NCBI RefSeq assembly: GCF_017654505.1
Contig: NC_054548.1
Span: 27,560,969-27,624,968, forward strand
Origin: Polyodon spathula
Taxonomy: Eukaryota; Chordata; Actinopteri; Acipenseriformes; Polyodontidae
DNA: 64,000 nucleotides
Reading direction: 5' to 3'
Part shown: one piece after another, positions 34,596 through 46,082 of the stretch
Numbering within the stretch: the stretch's first letter is position 1
How the letters are laid out: every line of letters begins with the position of its first letter
Notes under the pieces: generated by a model
Told to the model about the DNA's origin: nothing
What the model saw: the letters and a program-made list of their open reading frames with translations, nothing else
Database searches by the model: none
Made by a program: the position numbers and the translations under genes

Positions 34596-35265
34596 TGTGA
34601 ACGGGGTTACAGACCTAAAGCGAAGAACCTGGATGTTACTCTGGACCCTGAGCTTTTTTTTGATATCTATATTAATTCTGTTATCATTTGAGAAGTGTTG
34701 CCATATTAAAATATGTATCGGATGTGAGGAATTCAGAGATGTTAATACATGCAATAACTTCTCGTCTTTACCTGTCAATAAATGCAGAAGGCTTCAGATT
34801 ATTCAAAGCGCAGCTGTCAGGTTACTTTCTCATACTCGTCGTTCTCAACACATTACTCCAGTGGTCAGGTCCTTACATAGGTTGCCATTGAGCTACTGAA
34901 TTGATTTTAAAGTTGCTGAAATAACTTACAAGTACCTTCATAGATTAGGACCATCCTATCTCCAATAACTACTAACTCTGTATATTCCTAGTCGTTCTTT
35001 GATATCAAAAAATGCAAAACATGCAACAAAAATGGAACAAAAAACAAGCTTTTTTGCTGTTGTGGAACTATTCCCATTACCATTAGGTAGGCTGAAACAC
35101 TGGATTCTTTTGAATCGAAACTGAAAATATACTTTTTAAATGTGCTTTTAAATGATTGGTTGTAAATGGAGTGTGTTGTATACATGAGCTATTTTGTTTT
35201 ATTTTTAACTTGCACAGCGCTTTGGGATGCCTTGGCTTGAAGGGCGCCATATAAAAAAAAAAAAC
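34596..35265 (+). pseudogene. L2-type LINE, 3' fragment
   Basis: The plus strand encodes, across frames, the C-terminal part of an L2-like reverse transcriptase: RRLQIIQSAAVRLLSHTRRS then QHITPVVRSLHRLPLSY (34790-34897), a DFKVAEITYKYLHRLGPSYL block near 34905-34965, and a 3' tail ending in GCACAGCGCTTTGGGATGCC then TTGGCTTGAAGGGCGCCATA and an A run (35210-35265). This tail is characteristic of L2-group 3' ends. It is 5'-truncated, frameshifted and non-functional, and differs in sequence from the copy at 1556. Confidence 0.75.
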
Positions 35266-37127
35266 ATTTGTCTTGTATTATGTTGTATTAACAAATGGTA
35301 AGGGCGTATAATTCTGACAGTGGTAAATTGTAAGAAATAAAATCTTGCCAACAGGCATATGTAATGTACATTCATGCAGCAATTAACAGAGATGTCATGT
35401 TGAAGAACTATTTTGTTGCAAAGTATGCCAGTGTTATATTATAAATAAAAATAAAATAAAAAAATACAAATTTCTATCTGTCATTTTCTGAGATGTGTAG
35501 CTATAATTTAAAGCTTCTAATTAATAACAATAATTTAAATATAGAAAAGGAATGGTTATTACAGTCTACTAGGCAACTAAATAAAATGTTGTTTTTTTTT
35601 TTTAAACTATTTACTGAAACGGCACAGAATTCACAAGCTATCTAAATGTAAATGATAATGTATTCTAAAAGCAGTTTAGCCCTTTAAGTTATATTAAAGT
35701 TGTCAAGGATCACCAGCCCTTACAATTTACTTTGTAATAATAAGAAAAACAATTCGTGCAGTACATGCCCAAATAACATTAGTGTGTCCTTCTGCTTAAA
35801 TGTAATGAAGGGAGGTAAACCATGCAGAGAAGTTACATTATTTTAAATTAATCAAAATCGAGCAAAACCATTAAATCCACCTTATTCCCATAACATCATC
35901 TTAAGATTTATGGTAAAATCAGAATCTGTAAGAAAAAAAATTATGTATAAATAAATAATGTGACAGAAGATATACGATATACGATCAGCAAGTTTAGCAG
36001 TGGCACAACTCTTCTTCTATGTCTACTGTTTGTGGCAGCTACAGTATTGTTCAATATAAACCACAAGTCTGTAATCAGATCTGCTCAGTCCTTGTGGCTT
36101 TCTCCATTGTCTAATAAACCCAATACTTATGTTCTTTATAAACCTTATTTTATTCCCTCACTAGACCTGATCATTTCCATAGATATCATTGATGAAGTTG
36201 ATGGTAAAATATTAGACATTATATTGAACAGAATTTATTATTAATATATATATATATTTTTAAATTTACATCCTAATGTTGCTTCATAAATGCTGGTTTG
36301 GATTATTGGAGTCATTCAAGTTGTGCAGAAAGTCAAAGAAAAAAGATTAAAGTTAGTCCTGAGGACATTATTGATAGTCTAGAAGATCTAAGAGGAGGGC
36401 ACTATGTTGTGTGGTGCTGGAGCACTCGAGGCAGACCTCAATGCAATAATCTGTGGAAAATTGTCTTGACCGCTGTTCAGGCTTGAATACTTTCAAACAC
36501 AATGCTGATTGATTTACTCAGTTCATGGTATGCATTTATAATACACTTTACAGAAAGTGGCAGGAGTTCAAATGTAAATATGAAGTCGGTTTGCATTGAA
36601 CTTTATTGAGAGAATCAAAGAAAACATTGTGCAGACATTGCCTGAAAGCGAGTGGTTGGTATCAAAGTGTGTAATTGAAACAGTTAATGTTCACTGGACA
36701 CCTCCTGTGATAGCGAATCGTAGAGTAAAACTATTTACCATACATGTCAAAACATGTGGTCTATATTGTTGTTATGTCTAGAGGTTAAAGCAATACTGCA
36801 GGGAAAATATGAAGTTGCCAGCTGATATGGTTCATGAGATCCAAACAGTAATAAGGGTGGCCATGGAGCAGCTTAATGATACTTCAGTCTCATGAGGTAT
36901 TCCTGCTGAAAGCGTAAGCCCACACTGCAATGCATGTCAAAAAATTATTACACAAGATTTCAAATAAATGTCAATAAACTTAATCATAAACCAAAGGGTA
37001 TTGCAGTGGAATTATGATTCCTATTTCAATGTGTTATTTTTGTACCACCAATGTGGTATTTTCTTGTTTAATTAATGATAGGAAGGACTTAATTTTACCT
37101 TATATTTTAACAATATGTTTTAAACAT
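35266..37127. other. Unassigned AT-rich sequence
   Basis: No gene recognised. Frames at 35960-36244, 36298-36486 and 36596-36781 are open by chance as far as I can tell; none shows a domain or splice-bounded exon look. Confidence 0.4.
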
Positions 37128-37776
37128 TGTGAAAGGCTACTGCCATGTGGGTGCGTGCATTTGCTGCTGAGTGACAGGCAGGAGATCAAGACTGAGGTTG
37201 TAGTTGTCAGGCACCGCAGTCGCACAGGTTTTATTTACACAAACACCATCAGAACATATAGGAACCCCATGTGATGCTACTCGGTATACAAAGGGCAAAA
37301 TAAAACACTGTACAAAAATGATAAAATAAAAAGTGCTGTGAAAATGGTGCATGCAACTCCTAATATGTTGGAGGTCCCACTTATTCACTTTGCTTTCTAG
37401 ACCTTGGTGAGATCTATGACTCCAGCTACTCGCCCGACCATCTGCAGTTTTGGTTTCTTAATGTTATGATCCCAGGTCACACTCATGGCGATCAGAGGAT
37501 TACAGCAAAATCTTTAGGTTTCTTTGTCTGGGTAGTATGGACGATGTTCAGCCTGTTGTCCTTGGTTTTGTAGCAGTCCTAAGGTGAATAAACGGGACAT
37601 TTTTATACCTGATGTCCTGCTGGAACACATCTATCTGCTGATTATCTACAGCTGGCAATCACACATTGCAGGCAGGCTCTTCATTAATTAAGTACAATAA
37701 CTACAATTAACACAGAAACTATTTACAATATACATTTACACAAAAAACCCTCTTTGTGTGCTCCTGCCCTGCCACA
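37128..37776 (-). mobile_element. Solo LTR, minus orientation, TSD AACAT/GACAT
   Basis: The 649-bp interval begins TGTGAAAGGCTACTGCC and ends TGCTCCTGCCCTGCCACA, so it has TG...CA ends. The flanking pentamers AACAT (37123-37127) and GACAT (37777-37781) agree at four of five positions. On the minus strand it starts TGTGGCAGGGCAGGAGCACA. The ends resemble those of the other solo LTRs here, but the body differs, so it is a separate family. No internal region is attached. Confidence 0.7.
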
Positions 37777-38389
37777 GACATCAATACATTTAAAATGTAG
37801 TACAAGTAAATGTACATTTACTTGAATAATTTATCTAATTGAACTTGCTCTATCACATCTGCTTAAAGGCATTTCATAGTTTACAGCAAACTCATTTTTG
37901 CCATGACAGCAATAAATCAGCTACATATTCTGGTCCAAATTTTAATTGCTTTTTGTACTCAATATGTTGTTAAAAGATATAAATGTGTTTAGGGGACAAA
38001 GAAAAATTATACATCAGCCCCTTCAGCATTATTTCAATGTTGAATGATGGAAATGTTTTTCTATACAGACACAATCTAATCAATTAGATTTTTAAATTAC
38101 TTCAGACATTAAATATTTAAAGTAACAAGGAGAGCCTAAGTGAGTAGAAACATCTTATTAATTGTATGAGCTATTATTATTTGGTGTGACATTGAGGCAC
38201 AAGATGAAATCCACTTGCCAATGGTGTGCCTGACTGTTCCTTCTCTCTAGGTCATATTCACTGATCCTGTTTCACCAGAATGGGACTGAAAGTGTTGCCT
38301 GGACTTAGGGGCTCAGAAAGTTCTACAATCCACCCATACAGTATCTGCTCATACTGCCTCCTTCACTCTCTTTGCACACCTGCCTTTGC
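37777..38389. other. Unassigned sequence
   Basis: No gene or repeat recognised between the solo LTR and the hAT element. Confidence 0.4.
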
Positions 38390-38728
38390 CAGTGGCGTAA
38401 CACAAAATGCTGGGATCCCCCTGCCAAATATGGTGGCGGGGCCCTAAGCACATCAGCACAGCTGAGGAGCCTCCTATGATGCAGCTCACACACGCACACG
38501 CATATATAAACACTATTAACCAACATGAACAACAATTACTTAAACAAAATCATTTAATTCCTTTAAAACTTCCACTCCCTATGAAATCAAACGCTTTCCG
38601 CTCAAAATATATAAAACCATTGTCTGACCTTTTGCTTGGAAGTGTTCTCAGTGAAGTAGCCCTTGTCTGTCCTGTCTGACCCCTGAAGAGCTGGAGAATC
38701 AGTGTCTGCTTGCTTCTCTAAGACTGGG

Positions 38729-39319
38729 TGTGACAAAGTGCCCTCCCCTGTGTATATTATCTGTTATATGTTGCGTGTGGTTTGTTAAATGTTGGTGTAT
38801 AGTCATTGGTACACGGGATATAAACGGGTCTGTGTAACACGAGTGTTTAAAATGTATATTTGTATTTAGACACAGGATTGTACATCACTTCACATACATT
38901 TAAAGTAGTTAATATGTGAGCACGAGGTTGCACATAATTAATTCACGTGCTAGGATTCAAGTGAATAATTAATTAGTAATTGAATCCCAGCACAACAGTA
39001 TATATAGATGCACGTTTTACTCACTCACGGTTGGATGTTCGGTGAGTGGAGAATGAGATTGGAGACTGAGGAAATAATAAGTATAATAATAATAACGTAA
39101 AGTATCTGCTCACCATATTTTTGTTTAGTACTAGTCCGTTTTGTTTGTCTATTTATTTTGGCATAGAGTGCCGTGTCCTGTTGTTTTCTATTTGTTTAAA
39201 CCCTTTTATTTTCAATAAACCAGCGCAAGCAAGCGCCATCATCATTTCACATTCATCTGTCTTTGTGTTCATTCCTTTTCCTGGTTCTGACGTCGCCCAC
39301 TTCGACCGTCTCTGTGACA
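38729..39319 (+). mobile_element. LTR, family B, inside the hAT element
   Basis: The 591-bp interval starts TGTGACAAAGTGCCCTCCCC and ends GACCGTCTCTGTGACA. It is colinear with the LTR at 50700-51223: shared blocks include GGTGTATAGTCATTGGTACA, AAATGTATATT-GTATTTAG, TATGTGAGCAC and GTTCGGTGAGTGGAGAA. An AATAAA signal at about 39217 precedes the end by about 100 bases, as in an R-U5 region. The flanking pentamers CTGGG and CTTTT do not match, so one side has changed or the insertion was not simple. Confidence 0.75.
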
Positions 39320-39361
39320 CTTTTTCTTTCTTTTTTTTTTTTTAAACGGGCATCATCACTT

Positions 39362-40790
39362 ATTTTACTAAAAGCGAGATTGCCGTCTCGCATTTTTTTG
39401 AGCAAACTCTTTTATTAAAGCTTTCACATCTAATCGCCTTGCTTGTTCACGCTCTATCCTCAAGGTTGACAGTCCTGACAGTCTCTCCTGGGTCACTGAA
39501 GCTAGTTTCTGATCAATTTCAGTTTTGAAATGGACCTTTCAGCACTCGCCATAGTAATTGGTATAGTCAGAAAGAGTTTCAGTGCTGTTGCAACATCTAG
39601 AACACTAGGCAATATAACGTTATTTTTCAAAAATAAAAGCTCAGTTAGATCTTTATTCGTACCACCAGCAATCGGTTATATTTCTTCTTTCCATGTGGTT
39701 CTGAATGACCGTAGCTATGTGGGAAAGTGTGGCGATAAATCCCCTTTGTACTGAGTTGCCAGAGACTTGGCTGATTTAAACAGTGCATCGTCATTAGCAC
39801 TAAGAAGTACAGAAGAACACATAGTATGAGACCACTGCACTATAGTGTTCATTCCACAGAAACAGGTTATCAATTGATTAACAATACTGTCAATGTGGGT
39901 GTAGAACACAGCTACATTAAAATGTTCCTCTGGGTTTAGATAGTCTTTGGTCTTCACAGAGTTCATGAAAATGTTTTTTTGTACGTTGTAATCATTTTTC
40001 GATAAACTTTTGTTCAATTCCCCAACTGCTTGCAAGTGAAGAGGCAGTAGCTTTATTTTCTCGAAGCTGCTTCCTAAAGTTTGGTCTCTGTTACACTATT
40101 TAATGTTTTATCTGCTAGAAAAAGGTCCGTGTCCTTAGACTGAAGCAGTTTTGATACGATGTTTCAAGTCTCTAGTACTTTGGACTGGACCACAACCATG
40201 AAAACGAATTCAAAGGTCTCCTTGCATTTGTGGGACACAGTTTTTTCAGCGTCAGGTTTGCAGAAGACGTTACTTTAGTAAGGAGCTCCCACCGTTTGAT
40301 GCTTTGACTAAAAAATAAGTATAGTTACTGCACCATGTCATAAAATTCTCTAATTTTATGACATTCAGTTCTAAATTTAAATTATGAGCAGCACAGTGCA
40401 CATAGACAGTGTTGAGCACTTTTTTAAGTATTAGCTTCTGGACACCAGAGTAAATTCCACTCATTGTGCTTGCTCCATTTTATCCATCCTCTACATTTTT
40501 TAACTGTAATGTCATGGAAACCCAAAAAGCTCTCATTGATTTTTACTTTGATTGGAATTTCATTAACATCATGGGATACCATCACATATTGAAAAACTTG
40601 GCTAAGTTGGTCTTCCTTTTTTATATGTTGTGTTGTGTCCATAATTACAGAATAAAACTGAGCCTCTTGTATCACAGTAATTATTTCAGTTTTAAAGAAT
40701 AACATAGCCACTCCCTGGGAACTTTATCTCCATTTTTAGTCACCTTGTAATAACATTCACTTGAAAAACATCAGTTTTTGTTATCTAGAG
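39362..40790 (-). pseudogene. ZMYM1-like hAT transposase
   Basis: In order on the minus strand: a degenerate TTF-type finger remnant (GDKVPREWLCYSLK near 40695-40740); the RNase H-like core start FYSVIMDTTQHIKKEDQLSQ with VFQYVMVSHDVNEIPIKVK (40530-40660), where the Asp of VIMDTT is the expected first catalytic acid; MSGIYSGVQKLILKKV then YVHCAAHNLNLELNVIKLEN (40345-40464), the family hallmark GVQ...CAAHxLNL; a mid region ending TQYKGDLSPHFPT (39715-40035); and the dimerisation tail TQERLSGLSTLRIEREQARR near 39430-39500. Frames shift between all of these, and stops occur, so the gene is dead. Related host proteins (ZMYM1) derive from such transposases, but here both transposon ends are present, so this is an element and not a domesticated gene. 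Confidence 0.8.
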
Positions 40791-41476
40791 GGAATGGTTC
40801 TTTGGGCTTGCAAGATCCGTTTTTAATAATTAACTTTTTTACATTTGATATTTACTGGATAATTTGCTGTATCAGTTAGAAACAGGTCATCTAAACAACA
40901 ATAGCTAATTACAGCTTCCGATTTGTCTTGTTTGTTTTCAAAGTTTCATTATTTGCAGTACTTGCCTCATCATTAGTCGCTCATGGTATGTCATCAGGGT
41001 TGTCTGTGTTATGACTGTAGCAGGATAACAACGGTTGGTCGAGGTGTAACTCTGGCTCTGGTTGTGATGATGACAATGCTGATTCCGAATCACGGGTGGC
41101 AGACCTAATAAAATTGTTTTCAGCAACTTGCTTTTAAGTATCTGCTCTCTATCTTTATTCTAGCCCTTTTGAGCACCACTCAGATACTTTCTTGAGGCAC
41201 TAGAACACTTCATACCTCATAATTAAATCTCTCACAACCTAAACTGAAAAATGAAACTGAACAAAATGCCTGTTAACACTCATTGTTTCTGCAGAATAAA
41301 TCCTACGAGGCAATGACATGCACAAAGCATTGACTCGCCTCCTGAAGCTGATTGGTCGCAGGACCAGGAAAATTGCTGGGGAAAACATATATACACCACA
41401 ACATTTTAAACCAATTAAGATTGTCAGATTGTCTTCCAATCTGAGACCTCCTGTTAGAGACATGGAGGTGGGAATG

Positions 41477-41518
41477 CCCCCCCCCCCCCCCCACACAGTG
41501 TGGGTTCTGGGGGGGGGG
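41477..41518. repeat. Facing poly(C) and poly(G) runs
   Basis: A run of about 15 C (41477-41491) and a run of about 9 G (41510-41518) flank CACACAGTGTGGGTTCT and can pair, just inside the hAT right end. Confidence 0.85.
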
Positions 41519-41536
41519 CCTTACGTTATGCCACTG

Positions 41537-42395
41537 GCCATTGTCAGGTACTTGTAGTAACCCCTTGATTGGTGTCATACATCCACCTATTGCAGCATCC
41601 GATCTCAACAAACCCACTTGTGTTTCACACATAATTGACCCGAAGCAACCCCAATAAAAATAAACATACATAATTCAATTTAGCTTTTTACAGATAATCT
41701 AAGTCTGAACGCACCTCCATCTGACCATGTATCTCCCCTCAAACGAGCCAGGGAATTGGTGACAGACATGGGGACTAGCAAGACAAAATTCACCTTGCTT
41801 GTTTATCCATGTAAACAGGGGAAATGTCCCTTTTTTGTTACACTATAAATGACCTCCACAAGGTGCTGATTTCTTAACTTTGAGAAAATATGTGTTAAGT
41901 AGACTGCTTGTTCTGAACCTTTTATGCCATGGCATATAAACCATACATTAATACCTAATTTGTCCAACCTGGATATTTAACTGCCTCATAAATCTTGTAT
42001 TGACATCAATAGAATATCCATGCTGTGGCACAATTCTGTGTCCTGATGTGGTCGCAATGCTGAGGCAGCATAAGTAGAATTATTCCATGATGTAAAATGC
42101 CCCATTAACTAGACTGGACAACCATATCTGAAGCTGAAATGATTTCTATTCTGTCTGACGTACAGAAGTTTTCAAAACTGAAAGTGCAGTACTTTACCAA
42201 TTTTTGCTGTGCATACACAAAGCCAGTGAAGTCGTAATACATACAGTTATTGTGATATAAATACATTAAATCATCCATGACATAGAGGTCTCAATCTATC
42301 AGCTACAGTTAACTTCTTACTCTGTACTGTCTTAGTCATTCACCTCTTGTCTACTTAGGACATTATTTTAAACAGGCTTGTTAACTATTCAACCT
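41537..42395. other. Unassigned sequence
   Basis: No gene or repeat recognised between the hAT element and the solo-LTR cluster. Confidence 0.4.
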
Positions 42396-43089
42396 TGTGA
42401 ACGAGTGGTTTGCAGTGCTCTGGTGTACAGGTGATGCAGGGACTCCAACAATGACAGACACAGTTACAGTTCAAACATCACTTTAATATTGCTCTTTTCT
42501 CAGTTTGAGACCGTCAAGGCGTATTGTCAGCATATAACAAAGGGGGTTGCAGTCCCGAAATAAAAAGACAAACACAAACATGCAACGTAGACACAAACAG
42601 ACTGTGTGTGCTCTTTGTGCAGGTGCAGTGCTCTCAGCTGAGGTGGTGTGTATTTACAGGTCCAGGCTTAGCACTGGCTTTGTGTTGTAATTCCCGGCTT
42701 CATATAAGCCGTCTGGCAAAGGCAAATACAGACAGTTTAAAGGATAAAACACTCCACTCACATTTCTACAGTCCTTGTTTCCTCCCATGAACCAAAACAA
42801 AGGAACGGACCATGGTGTCATGCAATCCCTAAAGTACTCTAAGCCCCTCCCCCTTCCGATAGCTAGTTCAATCGCATCTCCTCCAATTCATGACTGAAAC
42901 TTCGCTCTCCGTACAAGGACGAGAACTCCTGGTACCGTGACGCCGCCCCATTCATGAATGGCCAGCTTCCGACTCACCCTGGAATGAACTGCCCAGCCAT
43001 TCAGTACGATGCACACAGTTCCTGTTGTACAGTGCCCTCACAGGTCGAGAGGGAGATTGTTGATTGGAATTAATTTGCTCTCTGTCACA
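42396..43089 (-). mobile_element. Solo LTR, family A, TSD AACCT
   Basis: The 694-bp interval begins TGTGAACGAGTGG and ends TTTGCTCTCTGTCACA, flanked exactly by AACCT (42391-42395 and 43090-43094). On the minus strand it starts TGTGACAGAGAGCAAATT and has CTCCCTCTCGACCTGTGAGG soon after, the block shared with the LTRs at 6237, 43264 and 44151. The exact 5-bp duplication and missing internal region mark it as a solo LTR. Confidence 0.9.
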
Positions 43090-43141
43090 AACCTGCATAG
43101 GTACGACTTTATATCAGTCAGTAGTAAACTTTGAACAAATG

Positions 43142-43222
<81 letters not shown>
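43142..43222. repeat. (CA)n(TA)n microsatellite
   Basis: About 7 CA then about 33 TA units. Confidence 0.97.
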
Positions 43223-43224
<2 letters not shown>

Positions 43225-43263
43225 CCCCGTCACTGACAGTGCAGACCCAGCAGAATATGGGAG

Positions 43264-43660
43264 TGTGGCAGACTGTGCGTAGTGGCGATGTAAATCAGGA
43301 GACTCCAGTCCAGATTTCTGTGCCTGGGATTTTTATTTCCTTCCCCAGGTCAGGGATAACACACTCAACAAAATAATAATTATAATAACGATAATAATAA
43401 AAAAACAATAAGAAAGCCGGGATACACAACAATGTGTAACCCGACCACAAAAAAGGTGTAACGGGGTTGCAGTCCCAAACAATAAATAAACAAACGAAAA
43501 ACACTCTGTCTCCCCTTCGCAATTTACGTCACAGGAACAACGCGCTCCCGTGACCCCAGCACTTCCGGGTACTCGCTCCTCTGACGCACTTCTCCGGAGC
43601 GTCCCGTTAGTGCTCTAGGATAAAAAGGAGAAGGGTTAGGAGGGCCACAATAAAACAACC

Positions 43661-43754
<94 letters not shown>

Positions 43755-44067
43755 CTTTCTGTCTCTCTTTTCGTTCGTTCTCTCTGTCTCTCTTTCTGTA
43801 CCTTGCCAGAAGGAAGAGAACCATGGGCCACGCCCCCATTTGTACGCTCCGTCCCGTCCCGATTGGTCAGCGAGGGCAACCACCGTTAACCAATCCCTGG
43901 TTGCCACCACGTTTCCCGACCTGGTCAATGACGTTGCGCACCGCGGCTCCGCCCCCTTTCCAGGTGGCCGACTTCCACCTCCCCTGGGGGTGACTGCTCC
44001 TCCTTCCTAATGTCCTCACCGGTCAGAAGGGAGATCTAAAACAAGAATCCATTCTCTCTTTGTCACA
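43264..44067 (-). mobile_element. Solo LTR, family A variant, TSD GGGAG, with internal (CTTT)n
   Basis: The 804-bp interval begins TGTGGCAGACTGTGCGTAG and ends ATTCTCTCTTTGTCACA, flanked exactly by GGGAG (43259-43263 and 44068-44072). The minus-strand start TGTGACAAAGAGAGAAT and the CTCCCTTCTGACCGGTGAGG block place it in family A. Its extra length comes from a CTTT array at 43661-43753. The GC-rich segment at 43800-43990 holds an ATTGGTCAG and an ACCAATCCC box, plausible CCAAT promoter elements of the LTR U3. No internal region remains. Confidence 0.88.
43661..43753. repeat. (CTTT)n microsatellite
   Basis: About 23 CTTT units inside the LTR. Lysine/glutamate-rich minus-strand frames over it are artefacts. 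Confidence 0.97.
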
Positions 44068-44150
44068 GGGAGGAATACAAATAAATACAATGTTTTGGAT
44101 TTCAGTAATTTTCCAAGGTCTGAGAGGGTTGGATATTGTGCTTAAGTGTC

Positions 44151-45301
44151 TGTAACAGAGAAAGAATCTCCCTCCTGACCTGTGAGAGCATTGTGTAAAG
44201 GGAACAGTGTGGCCCGGACTTGATGGACTTACAATTAATTCCAGGGAAAGGTTGAAGTTGGACATCTAGAAAGGGGATGAAGCCACAGTACACCAATTCA
44301 TCGCCCCAGACGGGAAGCAACGTGGCAATAATTGATTAGAGGATTGGAAGCAATGGAGGATTCACTAACCAAGGGGGTGTGGCCGGGCGAACTGCTCCTT
44401 TGTTATGGTTGTGAGAGAATCACTGAAGGAGAGTAATAAAAGAACCGTGAGTGTTTAGTGTTTGTTTTGTTGTTTCTAATTCTAATCTGTTCTTGTTAGA
44501 TGGCTAACACGTACCGGGAGCTGTCACTTAAATCCAGCACTAACCCGAACAGCACTGCACTATTGTTCACTAATAAATGGTACCACATGCATATTACTCT
44601 GGACAGTATATTACTTGATAGTGTTTGTGTTGTGTGTGTGTTTATACTGTTTATTATTCCGGGACTGTAGCCCGTAGTTTAAACTGTGTGTGGCAGGCTG
44701 GCGAGTGGATAGAGGCCCAGAGCAGTTAAAAAAAAATACTAATTTTATTATAAATAGCACAAAACAAAAGTGCACAATGGCAAAATAAAGGGATTTAAAC
44801 ACACAAAAAAAACCCAATACAAAAACAAACTTACAAAAACAAGGTTTCCAGGCTGGGCAATGCCTTCACTGGATTCAAATTTAACACAAACACAAACACC
44901 AAACACCAAACACCAAACACCAAACACCAAACACCAAACTGCTTCCTTAGCTCCCTCCTCCCAAATGAGAAGCAGAGGCCTCCTTTTATGTCAGGTGGCT
45001 GGGCACTGATTGATTGTTAATTAACCTAATCAACCCCAGCCACCTGAACATAATAAACCCAGGCAGGTAGGGGAAATTAACCCCATCCCTGCCCATTTAA
45101 AAAGGGCAGAGCTTTGCTCTGCCACACTGTGCAATACACATTGCTGTGTATTGCTGGGGATTATTCTTTGAGGTCACCAACATGACCTGGATTACAGGTA
45201 AAACAAATAAAGAATTGTTTGGACGGTGAACTTTGTTGTTTGTCATCTGTTTATGCATTAAATCACCTCTACACCTGCACACTGCAAACCACTTTGCCAC
45301 A
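44151..45301 (+). mobile_element. Solo LTR, family A, TSD GTGTC, interrupted by another LTR
   Basis: The interval starts TGTAACAGAGAAAGAATCTC then CCTCCTGACCTGTGAGAGC and ends CTGCAAACCACTTTGCCACA, flanked exactly by GTGTC (44146-44150 and 45302-45306). Taking out the nested LTR (438 bp) and its duplicated pentamer leaves about 708 bp, the normal family A size. It is the only family A LTR here in plus orientation. The GAGTAATAAAAGAACC region at 44430 looks like a TATA box. Confidence 0.88.
44689..45126 (-). mobile_element. Nested solo LTR, family C, TSD CTGTG
   Basis: The 438-bp interval begins TGTGGCAGGCTGGCGAGTGG and ends AGCTTTGCTCTGCCACA, flanked exactly by CTGTG (44684-44688 and 45127-45131). 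On the minus strand a TGACATAAAAGGAGGCC motif near 44980 looks like a TATA box. A run of (CCAAACA)n units at 44896-44938 is a short minisatellite. It sits inside the family A LTR and is therefore younger. Confidence 0.88.
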
Positions 45302-45639
45302 GTGTCTTCTTGTGTTTTTCTGTAACGTTTACAAACCACAAAAAATATATTATTTGAAGTGAAAAAGTCGGGGTGAGTGAGTATAAAGACAGCGATTAAT
45401 TATTTGTTTTGCTATCTTCTAGTTGATTTAATTGTTCTTCATCCAAATCAGCATGTTTGCTTACTACTTTTTTTGCAGGTGATTTGTCACCGATACTTTA
45501 AATTATAGCAGCACATTGATTTAAAATATGTGACAAGTCTCCAACTGTCCGTATCCATCCAATACACGGACAGGTGGAACCTTGCTCGACCAATGACATT
45601 GCTTGTTTCATGTTACATTGCCAGCCCTGGATTTTATAG
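45302..45639. other. Unassigned sequence
   Basis: Nothing recognised between two LTRs. Confidence 0.4.
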
Positions 45640-46082
45640 TGTAACCAAGCTGGCCGTAGCTTTGGGTTCGTGCCCCTTTAAAAACGTGACCCAGAGATAA
45701 AACTATAATTTTAAGCCCTTCTGCGAGTTTTTATTAAAACAACAAACAAACAAATAAAAAACCTCTCTCTCATTGAGCACTCACTACATACATTCAGGTC
45801 CCTGTCTAATGTGCAGGACAGCTAAACTGTTTACCTGACATATAACACAAAACAAAACACTTTAATATAAATTTTTATACAAGCAAATGTAGGTTTTAAA
45901 CAGTCCTTTATGACTTTCTATCTGACTCTTCATTTAACAGCACCATCCTAGAGCAGCCTGACTGCTTCCATTTTATACCCTGCACCTGGCTTTAATTTTC
46001 AATAACTGCCAGGTGCAGATGATAATTAATAATTAACAAAACAAAATACATTGGCAGGGAGGCTTTAACTGTGTCCCTGCCA
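45640..46082 (-). mobile_element. LTR, family D, minus orientation
   Basis: On the minus strand it starts TGGCAGGGACACAGTTAAAG CC and contains the block TATATGTCAGGTAAACAG then TTTAGCTGTCCTGCACATTA, closely matching the LTR at 54577 (TATATGTCAGGTAAACAG, CTTGGCTGTCCTGCGTGTTA). A GTATAAAATGGAAGC TATA-like motif lies near 45970. The far end is less certain (near TTGGTTACA). The flanking pentamers TATAG and TTAAT do not match. Confidence 0.6.

Larger units (their letters stand above)
38390..41536 (-). mobile_element. hAT element of the ZMYM1-like type, both ends present
   Basis: The left end reads CAGTGGCGTAACACAAAATG and the right end, complemented, CAGTGGCATAACGTAAGGCC, so both termini are present. 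The flanking octamers GCCTTTGC (38382-38389) and GCCATTGT (41537-41544) match at six of eight positions, fitting an aged 8-bp hAT target duplication. Inside, the minus strand encodes a ZMYM1/DUF4371-type transposase. An unrelated LTR at 38729-39319 lies inside the left part, so the element itself is about 2.55 kb. A C run facing a G run at 41477-41518 lies just inside the right end. Confidence 0.8.

Noticed and set aside
43524..43928. Lys/Glu/Arg repeat frames
   Set aside because: They translate the (CTTT)n array within a solo LTR and its flanks.
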